DNA from: Betaproteobacteria bacterium
Lineage (GTDB): Bacteria; Pseudomonadota; Gammaproteobacteria; Burkholderiales; Usitatibacteraceae
Reading direction: 5' to 3'
Assembly (NCBI GenBank): GCA_011391275.1
Contig: JAABQW010000274.1
Span: 1 to 42,031 of the forward strand
DNA: 42,031 nucleotides
Both the position numbers and the translations under genes were made by a program. Shown in pieces: positions 23,267 through 36,617 of this stretch (its first letter is position 1; each line of letters starts with the position of its first letter). A model generated the notes under the pieces. That model was not told the DNA's origin and searched no databases. It saw only the letters and a list, made by a program, of their open reading frames with translations.

Positions 23267-25471
23267 ATGCATCGCGTGTTCGCCGCCGTTGCCTGCGCCG
23301 CCGCCTTCCACCTCCACGCCCAGCCTGTCGAGCCGCCGCGCCCGAAGGTAGGGCTCGTGCTTTCGGGAGGCGGCGCGCGCGGCCTGGCCCACATCGGCGT
23401 GCTCAAGGCGATGCGCGAGCAGCGCGTGCCGGTGGACTTCATCGTCGCCACCAGCATGGGCTCGATCGTGGGAGGCGCCTACGCGGCAGGACAGACGCCG
23501 GAGCAGATGGAGGCGCTGGTCCGCAACGCCGACTGGGCGCAGATCTTCTCCGACCGGCCGCCGCGCGAGGACCTGTCGTTCCGGCGCAAGGAGGACGACC
23601 TGCGCTTCATCGGCAAGACCGAGCTGGGCCTGAAGAAGGACGGCGTCGTGTTGCCCCGCGGGGCCCTCGGGTCGCAGAACCTCGAGGAGTTCCTGCGCGG
23701 CATCTCGCCCCACGCCAACGAGGCGGCGACCCTGAACGACCTGCCCATTCTCTTTCGCGCGGTGGCCACGGACCTGGAGACCGGGAAGCAGGTGGTCCTC
23801 GCCGACGTGCCGCTCTCGGTCGCGATGCGCGCCTCGATGTCGATCCCGGGCGCATTCGCGCCCACGCAGGTCGACGGGCGCCTCCTGGGCGACGGCGGCC
23901 TGGTGCGCAACCTCCCCGTCGAGGTGGCGCGCGAGATGGGAGCCGACATCGTCATCGCGGTGAACGTCGGCACGCCGCTGCTGCCGCGCGATTCCCTCGC
24001 CTCGGCGCTCGGCGTCGCGCAGCAGATGATCAACATCCTCACCGAGCAGAACGTCGAGATCTCGCTCGCGAGGCTCGGGCCCGCCGACATCCTCATCTCG
24101 CCCGACCTCGCGAACGTGAGCTTCATCGACTTCCACCGCGGCGAGGAGCTGATCGCCATCGGCGAGCGCGCCGGGCGCGCCGCGGCCGCGCGCCTCGCGG
24201 GGCTCGCGATGCCCGAGACGCGGTACGTCGCGTGGGAAGCGCAGCGCAAGCGCTTCGCCGCCGTGCCCGAGCTGCCCGTTGCGCAGGTACGCGTCGTGGG
24301 CGCCGAACGCACCAATCCCGAGGCGCTCAAGCGCGAGGTCGCCGACCGGCTGGGCGTCGAGCCGGGCAGCCGACCCACCGAGGAGCAGCTCGTGAAGGCC
24401 GCGCGCGTTCTGCACGGCTCGGGCGAGTTCGAACGCGTGGACGTGCGAACCGGGCTCGAGGACGGGCGCCGCACGGTCGTGATCGACGTGAACGAGAAGC
24501 CGTGGGGACCGGACTACCTGCGCATCGGCGCTCGCGCGGTTTCGGATTTCGACACCCAGGGCGCCTTTTCCCTCACCCTGCAGCACACGCGCACCTGGGT
24601 GAATTCATGGGGCGCGGAGTGGCGCAACGAGCTCGAGCTCGGCGACGTGCGCCGCCTCCTCACCTCCTTCTACCAGCCGCTGGGTCCGGGCAGCCCCTGG
24701 TTCGTCGAAGGGTCGCTCCAGGCGGTGAAGAGCGACGTCGACATCTACGAGGGCATGCGCCGCACCGACCGCGCGACGCGCGAGGTCATCGGCTCGTACG
24801 CGCTGGCCGGCCGCCGCCTCGGCGGCTCGGGCGTGCTGAGGTTCGGCGTCGGGCACGAACACTACAAGGCCACGCCCATCATCGGCAGCCGCTCCGTGGA
24901 CAGTACCAGCGACAGCGCTACGGTCCTGCGCGTGGGGACCCTCTTCGACACGCTCGACAACGCCGACTTTCCGCGCCGCGGCTACGCGATCTCCGCCGAC
25001 GCCTTCCATTACAGCTCCAGGGGCCCTGGAGACCCGATCGTGGCGTGGCAGGTGAACGGCATCCTGCCGATCACATTCGGGCGCCTCACGCTTCTCGGCC
25101 TCGCCTTCACCCAGGGCTCGCGCGACGACCGCGTGTCCTTCCCCCTGGGCGGCCTCTTCAACCTGAGCGGCACACCGGCCGGAGCGATCTCGGGATCCCA
25201 GGCGGCCGGCGTCGGCGCGCTCGCCTACTGGCGCATGGGCCAGCTGCGCGGCGCGATGGGCGGGGACTGGTATGCCGGTTTCTCGCTGGAGGCCGGGCGC
25301 GTCTCGGGCAGGGCCGACGCCGGTCGCGCGGAAGTGCACAAGGCCGCGTCGCTCTTCCTCGGCCTCGACTCGATCATCGGGCCGCTCTACCTCGCATACG
25401 GCAAGACCTTCGGGGGCGAGTCGGCCTTCTATCTCTTCCTCGGCCGGCCCGCCAACCGCGCGCAGTGGTGA
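23267..25471 (+). CDS. Patatin-like phospholipase with POTRA and beta-barrel (PlpD-like, type Vd)
   Basis: LVLSGGGARGLAHIGVL, ATSMGSIVGGAYAAG, LLGDGGLVRNLP; POTRA-like VRVVGAERTNPEALKREV; BamA-like barrel ending in aromatic W. Confidence 0.9.
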   Translation: MHRVFAAVACAAAFHLHAQPVEPPRPKVGLVLSGGGARGLAHIGVLKAMREQRVPVDFIVATSMGSIVGGAYAAGQTPEQMEALVRNADWAQIFSDRPPREDLSFRRKEDDLRFIGKTELGLKKDGVVLPRGALGSQNLEEFLRGISPHANEAATLNDLPILFRAVATDLETGKQVVLADVPLSVAMRASMSIPGAFAPTQVDGRLLGDGGLVRNLPVEVAREMGADIVIAVNVGTPLLPRDSLASALGVAQQMINILTEQNVEISLARLGPADILISPDLANVSFIDFHRGEELIAIGERAGRAAAARLAGLAMPETRYVAWEAQRKRFAAVPELPVAQVRVVGAERTNPEALKREVADRLGVEPGSRPTEEQLVKAARVLHGSGEFERVDVRTGLEDGRRTVVIDVNEKPWGPDYLRIGARAVSDFDTQGAFSLTLQHTRTWVNSWGAEWRNELELGDVRRLLTSFYQPLGPGSPWFVEGSLQAVKSDVDIYEGMRRTDRATREVIGSYALAGRRLGGSGVLRFGVGHEHYKATPIIGSRSVDSTSDSATVLRVGTLFDTLDNADFPRRGYAISADAFHYSSRGPGDPIVAWQVNGILPITFGRLTLLGLAFTQGSRDDRVSFPLGGLFNLSGTPAGAISGSQAAGVGALAYWRMGQLRGAMGGDWYAGFSLEAGRVSGRADAGRAEVHKAASLFLGLDSIIGPLYLAYGKTFGGESAFYLFLGRPANRAQW

Positions 25472-25477
25472 GGCGTG

Positions 25478-25552
25478 AGGCCAGCGGGAGATTTCCTTGC
25501 TCGCAGTGCCCGGCGCGATCAGCCGCAGGACACGCATCTCCGCCGGCGTGAT
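25478..25552 (-). pseudogene. LuxR/GerE-type HTH remnant
   Basis: Minus-strand reading [23 protein letters not shown] resembles LTPREREVLRLIAQGLSNKEIA; no start or remaining domain. Confidence 0.5.
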
Positions 25553-26460
25553 TACCCGGCCCAGTCCCTCGGCACCAGGAAGTCTGTGTAGAGCCTCGCC
25601 TCGGGCGTGCCGGGCTCCGGCTTCCAGTCGTAGCGCCACTTCACCACCGGCGGCAGCGACATGAGGATGGACTCGGTGCGCCCGCCCGACTGCAGGCCGA
25701 AGTGCGTTCCGCGGTCCCACACGAGGTTGAACTCCACGTAGCGCCCGCGTCGGTAGGCCTGGAAGTCGCGCTCGCGCTCGCCATAGGGCAGGTCGCGTCG
25801 GCGCTCGACGATGGGCACGTAGGCCGGGAGGAACGCGTCGCCCACGGCGCGCATCACGTCGAAGCTGCGCTCGAAGCCGGGCTCGCTGAAGTCGTCGAAG
25901 AAGGTGCCGCCGATGCCGCGCGGCTCCTGGCGGTGCTTGTTGTAGAAGTACTCGTCGCACCATTTCTTGAAGCGCGGGTGCAGCTGCGGGTCGATGGCCT
26001 CCAGCGCGTCGCGATTGACCCGGTGGAAGTGGGCGCAGTCCTCCTCGAAGCCGTAGTACGGCGTGAGGTCCATGCCGCCGCCGAACCACCACACGGCCTT
26101 CTCCGGGTCCGCGTCCGGCGACTTGGCCGCGAAGAAGCGCACGTTCATGTGCACCGTGGGCACGTAGGGGTTGCGCGGGTGGAAGACGAGCGAGACGCCC
26201 ATCGCCTCCCAGGGCCGGCCGGCGATCTCCGGGCGGTGGGCCGACGCCGAGGGCGGCAGCTTCGCACCGATCACGTGCGAGAAGCCCACGCCGCCGCGCT
26301 CGAGGAGGTTGCCCTCCTCCACCAGGCGCGACACGCCCCCGCCGCCCTCGGGTCGGTCCCACGAATCGCGCAGGAAAGGCTTGCCGTCGAGTTCGGTGAA
26401 CTTTCCGACGATGCGGTCCTGCAGGCCGGTGAGGTAAGTTCTTACGGCATCGATATTCAT
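25552..26460 (-). CDS. hemF: Oxygen-dependent coproporphyrinogen III oxidase
   Basis: [60 protein letters not shown]. Confidence 0.97.
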   Translation of the reverse strand: MNIDAVRTYLTGLQDRIVGKFTELDGKPFLRDSWDRPEGGGGVSRLVEEGNLLERGGVGFSHVIGAKLPPSASAHRPEIAGRPWEAMGVSLVFHPRNPYVPTVHMNVRFFAAKSPDADPEKAVWWFGGGMDLTPYYGFEEDCAHFHRVNRDALEAIDPQLHPRFKKWCDEYFYNKHRQEPRGIGGTFFDDFSEPGFERSFDVMRAVGDAFLPAYVPIVERRRDLPYGERERDFQAYRRGRYVEFNLVWDRGTHFGLQSGGRTESILMSLPPVVKWRYDWKPEPGTPEARLYTDFLVPRDWAG

Positions 26461-26473
26461 GGTCGGCGAGTTT

Positions 26474-26597
26474 ACCCTCACCCCCGGCCCCTCTCCCAAG
26501 GGAGAGGGGAGCCACACACCCTCACCCCCGGCCCTCTCCCAAGGGAGAGGGGAGAAAAGTCTCCCTTCTCCCTTGGGAGAAGGGTCGGGGATGAGGG
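26474..26597. repeat. CTCACCCC/CTCTCCC palindrome, locus 1 (purD-hemF gap)
   Basis: ccctcacccccggcccctctcccaagggagaggggag ... cccttgggagaagggtcggggatgaggg; adjoins the purD stop codon. Confidence 0.9.
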
Positions 26598-27869
26598 TTA
26601 CTTCCGGTGGATGGCGCGGTGGCCGATGTCCCTGCGGTACTGCATGCCTTCGAAGCGGATGCCCGCGGCCACCTCGTAGGCGCGCTCGGCCGCGAGCTTC
26701 ACGTTCTCGCCCAGCGCCGTCACGCACAGCACGCGCCCGCCGGCCGTCACCACCTTGCCGTCCCTCGCCTCCGTGCCGGCGTGGAAGATGTGGCAGTCGT
26801 CGAGCCCCTTGGGCAACCCCGCGATCTCGTCGCCTTTCCTGGGCGTGTCGGGGTAGCCCGCGGCGGCCAGCACCACGCCCAGTGCGGCGCGGCGGTCCCA
26901 GTCGGCTTCCGCCCGGTCGAGCGTGCCGTCCACCGCGTGCTCCAGCAGGTCGAGGAAGTCGCTCTTCAGCCGCATCATGATCGGCTGCGTCTCCGGGTCG
27001 CCCATGCGGCAGTTGAACTCCACCACGCGCGGGGCGCCGTTCGCGTCGATCATGAGGCCGGCGTAGAGGAAGCCGGTGTAGGGCATGCCCTCCCGTTCCA
27101 TGCCCTTGAGCGTGGGCAGGATGACCTCGCGCATGGCGCGCGCGTGCACTTCCGGCGTGACCACCGGCGCGGGCGAATAGGCGCCCATGCCGCCCGTGTT
27201 CGGGCCGCGGTCGCCGTCGAAGATCCGCTTGTGGTCCTGGGTCGAGGCGAAGGCGAGCGCGCTCCGGCCGTCGGCCATGACGATGAAGCTCGCCTCCTCG
27301 CCGGCCATGAACTCCTCGATCACGACGCGGTGGCCCGCCTCCCCCATGCCGCCGCCGTCCAGCATCATGTCGATGGCGGCGTGCGCCTCGGGAAGCGTCA
27401 TCGCGACGACCACGCCCTTGCCCGCGGCAAGCCCGTCGGCCTTGATGACGATGGGCGCGCCTTTCCCGTCGACGTGCGCGTGCGCGGCGGCCGCGTCGGT
27501 GAAGGTGGCGTAGTGCGCCGTCGGGATGCCGTGGCGCACCATGAAGCGCTTGGCGAAGTCCTTGGACGACTCGAGCTGCGCGGCCGCCTTCGTCGGCCCG
27601 AATATGGCGAGGCCCTCGGCGCGGAAGGCGTCGACCACGCCCGCGGCGAGCGGCGCCTCGGGCCCCACGACGGTCAGGCCCACCTGCTCGTCCCTGGCGA
27701 GCTTCACCAGGTCCGCGACGGAGGTGGCGCCCACGTTCACGAGGCCCTCCTCGCGCGCCGTGCCGGCGTTGCCGGGGGCGACGAGCACCTTCGAGACGCG
27801 GGGCGATTGCGCCAGCTTCCACGCGATGGCGTGCTCGCGCCCGCCGGAGCCGATGACGAGCAGCTTCAC
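26598..27869 (-). CDS. purD: Phosphoribosylamine--glycine ligase
   Basis: [51 protein letters not shown]. Confidence 0.97.
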   Translation of the reverse strand: MKLLVIGSGGREHAIAWKLAQSPRVSKVLVAPGNAGTAREEGLVNVGATSVADLVKLARDEQVGLTVVGPEAPLAAGVVDAFRAEGLAIFGPTKAAAQLESSKDFAKRFMVRHGIPTAHYATFTDAAAAHAHVDGKGAPIVIKADGLAAGKGVVVAMTLPEAHAAIDMMLDGGGMGEAGHRVVIEEFMAGEEASFIVMADGRSALAFASTQDHKRIFDGDRGPNTGGMGAYSPAPVVTPEVHARAMREVILPTLKGMEREGMPYTGFLYAGLMIDANGAPRVVEFNCRMGDPETQPIMMRLKSDFLDLLEHAVDGTLDRAEADWDRRAALGVVLAAAGYPDTPRKGDEIAGLPKGLDDCHIFHAGTEARDGKVVTAGGRVLCVTALGENVKLAAERAYEVAAGIRFEGMQYRRDIGHRAIHRK

Positions 27870-27879
27870 GGTCGCGGCC

Positions 27880-29448
27880 TCAGTGCCGGAAGTGACGCAT
27901 GCCGGTGAAGACCATGGCGAGGCCGTGCTCGTTGGCGGCGGCGATCACCTCCTCGTCGCGCACGCTGCCGCCGGGCTGGATTACGGCCCGCGCACCCGCC
28001 TTCGCGACCACGTCCAGGCCGTCGCGGAAGGGGAAGAAGGCGTCCGATGCCGCGACCGACCCGGCCAGCGACAGCCCGTTGTTCTTCGCCTTGATCGCGG
28101 CGATGCGGGTGGAATCCACGCGGCTCATCTGGCCGGCGCCCACGCCGAGCGTCATGCCGCCGCCGCAGAACACGATGGCGTTCGACTTCACGAACTTGGC
28201 CACGCGGAAGGCGAAGACGAGGTCGTTCATCTCGGCCCCGGTGGGCTTTCGCTTCGTGACGAAGCGCAGCTCCGCCACGTCGAAGGCGTCCGGGGTCTGC
28301 ACCAGCAGCCCGCCGCCCACGCGCTTCATGTCGAGGCGGTTCAAGTCCTTCGCCACCTCGATCGCGAGGAGCCGCACGTTCTGCTTGGCCGCGAAGACCT
28401 TCTTCGCCGCCTCCTCGTAGGCCGGGGCGATCACCACCTCGACGAACTGCTTCGAGACGGCCTCGGCCGTGGGCCCGTCGACCGGCTCGTTGAAGGCGAT
28501 GATGCCGCCGAAGGCGGAGGTCGGGTCCGTGAGGAAGGCGCGCCGGTAGGCTTCCAGCGGCGACTGCGCGATGGCCACCCCGCACGGGTTGGCGTGCTTC
28601 ACGATCACGCAGGCCGGCACGTCGAAAGTCCGGCAGCACTCCCACGCGGCGTCGGCGTCCGCGATGTTGTTGTACGAGAGCTCCTTGCCCTGGAGCTGCG
28701 TGAAGCGCGAGAGCGTCCCGGGGGCCGCGTCCCGCTCGGCATAGAAGGCCGCCGACTGGTGCGGGTTCTCGCCGTAGCGCAGCCGCTGCGCCAGCGTGAA
28801 CTGCAGGTTCAGCCGGTCCGGGAACTCGCGGGCGGCACCCCGCGCGTCGCGCGCGGTGAGCCACGAGGAGATCATGCCGTCGTACTCGGCGGTGTGGCTG
28901 AAGGCCTTCGCGGCGAGCGCGTAGCGGTCGGCGAAGCCCAGCTTGCCGCCGCTCGCGGCGAGCTGCCTCGCGAGCTCCGGGTAGTCGGCCGGGTCGGTGA
29001 CGATGGCCACGAAGGCGTGGTTCTTGGCCGCCGCGCGCACCATGGCGGGGCCGCCGATGTCGATGTTCTCGATCGCGTCGTCCATGGTGCAGCCGGGCTT
29101 CGCCACGGCCTGCGCGAACGGGTAGAGGTTCACCACCACCATGTCGATGGGCGGGATGGCGTGCTGCTTCATCGCCGCCACGTGCGCCGGGAGGTCGCGG
29201 CGCGCGAGGATGCCGCCGTGCACCTTCGGGTGGAGCGTCTTCACGCGCCCGTCCATCATCTCCGGGAACCCCGTGTAGTCGCCCACCTCGATGACGGGAA
29301 GCCCGGCCGAGGCGAGGAGCTTCGCGGTGCCTCCGGTGGAGAGTAGCTCGACGCCGCGCGCGGCGAGCGCCCTGGCGAATTCGACGACGCCGGACTTGTC
29401 GGAGACGCTGATCAGCGCCCGCTGGATTCGGATCTGGTCGTTTTGCAT
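27880..29448 (-). CDS. purH: Bifunctional AICAR formyltransferase/IMP cyclohydrolase
   Basis: [54 protein letters not shown]. Confidence 0.97.
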   Translation of the reverse strand: MQNDQIRIQRALISVSDKSGVVEFARALAARGVELLSTGGTAKLLASAGLPVIEVGDYTGFPEMMDGRVKTLHPKVHGGILARRDLPAHVAAMKQHAIPPIDMVVVNLYPFAQAVAKPGCTMDDAIENIDIGGPAMVRAAAKNHAFVAIVTDPADYPELARQLAASGGKLGFADRYALAAKAFSHTAEYDGMISSWLTARDARGAAREFPDRLNLQFTLAQRLRYGENPHQSAAFYAERDAAPGTLSRFTQLQGKELSYNNIADADAAWECCRTFDVPACVIVKHANPCGVAIAQSPLEAYRRAFLTDPTSAFGGIIAFNEPVDGPTAEAVSKQFVEVVIAPAYEEAAKKVFAAKQNVRLLAIEVAKDLNRLDMKRVGGGLLVQTPDAFDVAELRFVTKRKPTGAEMNDLVFAFRVAKFVKSNAIVFCGGGMTLGVGAGQMSRVDSTRIAAIKAKNNGLSLAGSVAASDAFFPFRDGLDVVAKAGARAVIQPGGSVRDEEVIAAANEHGLAMVFTGMRHFRH

Positions 29449-29491
29449 GGTCCGTCCCTGTCGTCGCGCGCGGTGGCGCAGGACGAACGGC

Positions 29492-29785
29492 TCAGTCGAT
29501 GCCGTGTTCCTGGAGCTTCTTGCGCAGCGTGTTGCGGTTGATCCCCAGGAGCTCGGCGGCGCGCGTCTGGTTGCCCTGCGCGTGGTGCATGATCACCTCG
29601 AGCAGCGGCTTCTCGACGCAGTTCACCACCATGCTGTAGATGCCCGAGGGCTTTTCCCCGTCGAGGTCCTTGAAGTACTGCTTCATCATCTTGCGCACGG
29701 TGAGCGACAGCTCGTTCTCGCGCTCGACGGTTTCCGCCCGGGCGACGGCCCGCGCTTGGGTTCTAGGCTGCAAGGGCCACCTCAT
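29492..29785 (-). CDS. fis: Fis family nucleoid/DNA-binding protein
   Basis: [41 protein letters not shown]. Confidence 0.94.
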   Translation of the reverse strand: MRWPLQPRTQARAVARAETVERENELSLTVRKMMKQYFKDLDGEKPSGIYSMVVNCVEKPLLEVIMHHAQGNQTRAAELLGINRNTLRKKLQEHGID

Positions 29786-30776
29786 CGGTATATTCGAGGC
29801 GCTCGGATCGCTCGGCGAGGCTCGCGAAGAAGAGGCCCACGGCGGCGACCTGTTCCTGCGCGGTCTCGAGCTGGTTCATGCGTGCGCGGAAGAGCGCGGA
29901 ATTCTTGAGCCCCTTCGTGTACCAGGCGATGTGCTTGCGCGCCATCCGCGAGCCGCGCTCCGCGCCGTAGAAGCCGTAGAGATCGTCCAGGTGCCCGAGG
30001 AGGACTTCGCGGATCTCGGCGACCTCCGGGGGGGCGAGCTTCGTGCCCGTCTTCATGTAGTGGTCGATCTCGCGGAAGATCCACGGGCGGCCCTGCGCGG
30101 CGCGGCCGATCATCACGGCGTCCGCGCCCGTGTAGTCGAGCACGTGCTTCGCCTTCTCCGGCGAGTCGATGTCGCCGTTGGCCATCACGGGGATGCCCAC
30201 CGCGGCCTTGACGGCCCTGATCGTGTCGTATTCCGCGTCGCCCGTGTACATGCAGGCGCGCGTGCGCCCGTGCAGCGCCAGCGCGGCGATGCCGCCCCGC
30301 TCGGCGATGCGGGCGATGGCGAGGGCGTTGCGATTCTCCTTGCTCCACCCGGTGCGGAACTTGAGGGTGACGGGGACGCCCACGGCGCCGACGACCGCCT
30401 CGACGATGCGCGCGACCAGCGCCTCGTCCTTGAGGAGCGCGGAGCCCGCGGCCACGTTGCAGATCTTCTTGGCCGGGCAGCCCATGTTGATGTCGATGAT
30501 CTGGGCGCCCTTGTCCACGTTGTACCTCGCGGCCTCGGCCATCATCGCGGGATCCGACCCGGCGATCTGGATGACCTTCGGCTCGACCTCGCCCTCGTGG
30601 TTGCCCCGGCGGATGGTTTTCTCCGACCCCCACAGGAGCGAGTTGGAGGCGACCATCTCGGACACAGCCATTCCCGCGCCCATCTTCTTGCAAAGTTGGC
30701 GGAAAGGCCGGTCGGTCACGCCCGCCATGGGCGCGACGACGAGGTTGTTGCGAAGGGAGATGGGACCGATCTTCAC
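29763..30776 (-). CDS. dusB: tRNA dihydrouridine synthase DusB
   Basis: NNLVVAPMAGVTDRPFRQLC, INMGCPAKKICNVAAGSALL; likely GTG start (MKIGPISLRNN) at 30776, ORF extends to 30818. Confidence 0.94.
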   Translation of the reverse strand: MKIGPISLRNNLVVAPMAGVTDRPFRQLCKKMGAGMAVSEMVASNSLLWGSEKTIRRGNHEGEVEPKVIQIAGSDPAMMAEAARYNVDKGAQIIDINMGCPAKKICNVAAGSALLKDEALVARIVEAVVGAVGVPVTLKFRTGWSKENRNALAIARIAERGGIAALALHGRTRACMYTGDAEYDTIRAVKAAVGIPVMANGDIDSPEKAKHVLDYTGADAVMIGRAAQGRPWIFREIDHYMKTGTKLAPPEVAEIREVLLGHLDDLYGFYGAERGSRMARKHIAWYTKGLKNSALFRARMNQLETAQEQVAAVGLFFASLAERSERLEYTDEVALAA

Positions 30777-31017
30777 GGCGTTTTGTAGTGGTCTGGGAGC
30801 CGCGGAAAAGGCGCCCATTTTATACGCAGTCGCACAAGCAACACATCACTTTTTTAATGTTGCGTGTGTCGACGACGAAAGTTCCTGCGCGAAGTCAAGC
30901 TTGCGCGCTTGCGCGGCGGAACAACAAGAAGCATGCCACGCTGCCCGGTGTTAAGTGGAGGGCACTCGTGTCGTCATCGCACGACACTCCGGCAAGCGCG
31001 TGCCGCGCTGCGGCGAC

Positions 31018-34848
<3,831 letters not shown>

Positions 34849-34895
34849 GGGGGGGCTCGCGAGAGAGGGGCCAATGTCGCCTCCCGGTCGGCTCG

Positions 34896-34912
34896 TGTCA
34901 ATCGCATTGACA
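34896..34912. promoter_or_regulatory. Candidate operator palindrome in divergent promoter region
   Basis: tgtcaat-cgc-attgaca, perfect 7-bp arms; TTGACA hexamer on each strand. Confidence 0.55.
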
Positions 34913-34969
34913 GGGGGTCGTTCCTGTCGCTACCGTTCGTAGGCTTTGACCCCCATCCGGAGAATCCCC

Positions 34970-35941
34970 ATGAGAACCATCCGCGCCCTCCCGGGCGTCC
35001 TCGCGCTGGCCCTTTCGCTCGGCGCCGCCGCCCAGACCAAGTGGGACATGCCCACGCCCTACGCCGCCACCAACTTCCACACCGAGAACATCGTCCAGTT
35101 CGCGGCCGACGTCGACAAGGCGACCGCCGGCAAGCTCAAGATCACGGTGCACCCCGCCGCGTCCCTCTTCAAGGCGACCGAGATCAAGCGCGCCGTGCAG
35201 GGCGGGCAGGCGCAGATCGGCGAGATGATCATCTCGGGCTACTCGAACGAGGACCCGATCTTCGGCCTCGACTCCATTCCCTTCCTCGCCACCAGCTACG
35301 CCGAGTCCGCCAAGCTCTGGGCGGCCTCGAAGAAGGCGGTCGAGGACCGCTTCGCCAGGCAGGGCATGTTGATCCTCTACACCGTGCCGTGGCCGCCGCA
35401 GGGCATCTACTCCACGAAGCCCCTCAACTCCATCGCCGACATGAAGGGCCTGAAGCTGCGGGCCTACAACCCCATGATCTCCCGCATCGCGGAGCTCGCC
35501 GGCGCCCAACCCGTCACCATCCAGGCCGCCGAGCTCGCCCAGGCGATGGCCACGGGCGCCGTGAACGCCAACATCACCTCGGGCTCCACCGGGTACGACA
35601 CCAAGGCGTGGGAAGTGGTGAAGAACTACTACGACACGCAGGCGTGGCTCCCGAAGAACATCGTGATCGTGAACAAGAAGGCCTACGACGCCCTCGACAA
35701 GGCCACCCAGGACGCGCTGCGCAAGGCGGCGGCCGACGCCCAGACGCGCGGCTGGAAGATCTCGGAGGAGAAGACCGCCTGGTACCTGGGCGAGCTCAAG
35801 AAGAACGGCATGAACGTGCAGCCGCCCTCCGCGCAGCTGAAGGCCGACTTCCAGAAGATCGGCAAGCAGATCACCGAGGAGTGGCTCAAGACCGCCGGGC
35901 CGGACGGCAAGGCGATCATCGACGCATACAGCAAGAAGTGA
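34970..35941 (+). CDS. dctP: TRAP transporter substrate-binding protein DctP
   Basis: Signal peptide; KWDMPTPYAATNFHTENIVQFAADVDKATAGKLKITVHPAASLFKATEIKRAVQGGQAQIGE; followed by dctQM. Confidence 0.94.
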   Translation: MRTIRALPGVLALALSLGAAAQTKWDMPTPYAATNFHTENIVQFAADVDKATAGKLKITVHPAASLFKATEIKRAVQGGQAQIGEMIISGYSNEDPIFGLDSIPFLATSYAESAKLWAASKKAVEDRFARQGMLILYTVPWPPQGIYSTKPLNSIADMKGLKLRAYNPMISRIAELAGAQPVTIQAAELAQAMATGAVNANITSGSTGYDTKAWEVVKNYYDTQAWLPKNIVIVNKKAYDALDKATQDALRKAAADAQTRGWKISEEKTAWYLGELKKNGMNVQPPSAQLKADFQKIGKQITEEWLKTAGPDGKAIIDAYSKK

Positions 35942-35947
35942 TGCATC

Positions 35948-36095
35948 TCCCTCACCCCCGGCCCCTCTCCCAAGGGAGAGGGGAGCGGAACTCTCCCTTC
36001 TCCCAGGGGAGAGGGGAGCAGAACTCTCCCTTTTCCCAGGGGAGAGGGGAGCGGAAATCTCCCTTCTCCCTTGGGAGAAGGGCCGGGGATGAGGG
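35948..36095. repeat. CTCACCCC/CTCTCCC palindrome with 33-bp tandem units (dctP-dctQ gap)
   Basis: gggagagggga units at 35974, 36007, 36040 (33-bp period); terminal arm ggccggggatgaggg. Confidence 0.93.
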
Positions 36096-36613
36096 TGCGT
36101 AAGTCGCTCGACCTCCTGTACGACGCCGCGGCCTGGGCCGCGGCGTTTTTCATGGTCGGCGTGCTCCTGATGGTGCTCGCGAGCGTGCTCGGGCGGATGT
36201 TCGGCTTCAACCTGCGCGGCTCGGACGCCTACGCGGGCTACTCGATGGCGGCGGCTGCCTTCCTCGCGCTCGCGCACACGCTCAAGCGCGGCGAGCACAT
36301 CCGCGTGAGCCTGCTGCTCGAACGCTTCGGGCCGCGCGTCACGCACGCGCTCGAGCTCTGGTCGCACGCCGCCGGCACGCTCTTCTGCGCGGTGCTCGCG
36401 GTCTACTGCGTGCGCCTCATCTGGCAGTCCTACACCTTCAACGACATCTCACAGGGCAATGACGCCACGCCACTGTGGATCCCGCAGATCGCGATGGCGG
36501 CGGGGGCGATCATCCTCTTCGTGGCCATGGCCGACGACTTCGTCCAGCACCTGCGCGGCCGCCACCCGCACGCCGCCGGGAAGGCGGAGTCCGATGTGAA
36601 GCGCATGGAGTAG
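36089..36613 (+). CDS. dctQ: TRAP transporter small permease DctQ
   Basis: MRVRKSLDLLYDAAAWAAAFFMVGVLLMVLASVLGR...; four TM helices, 175 codons including stop; ATG lies inside the repeat arm. Confidence 0.9.
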   Translation: MRVRKSLDLLYDAAAWAAAFFMVGVLLMVLASVLGRMFGFNLRGSDAYAGYSMAAAAFLALAHTLKRGEHIRVSLLLERFGPRVTHALELWSHAAGTLFCAVLAVYCVRLIWQSYTFNDISQGNDATPLWIPQIAMAAGAIILFVAMADDFVQHLRGRHPHAAGKAESDVKRME

Positions 36614-36617
36614 CGCG

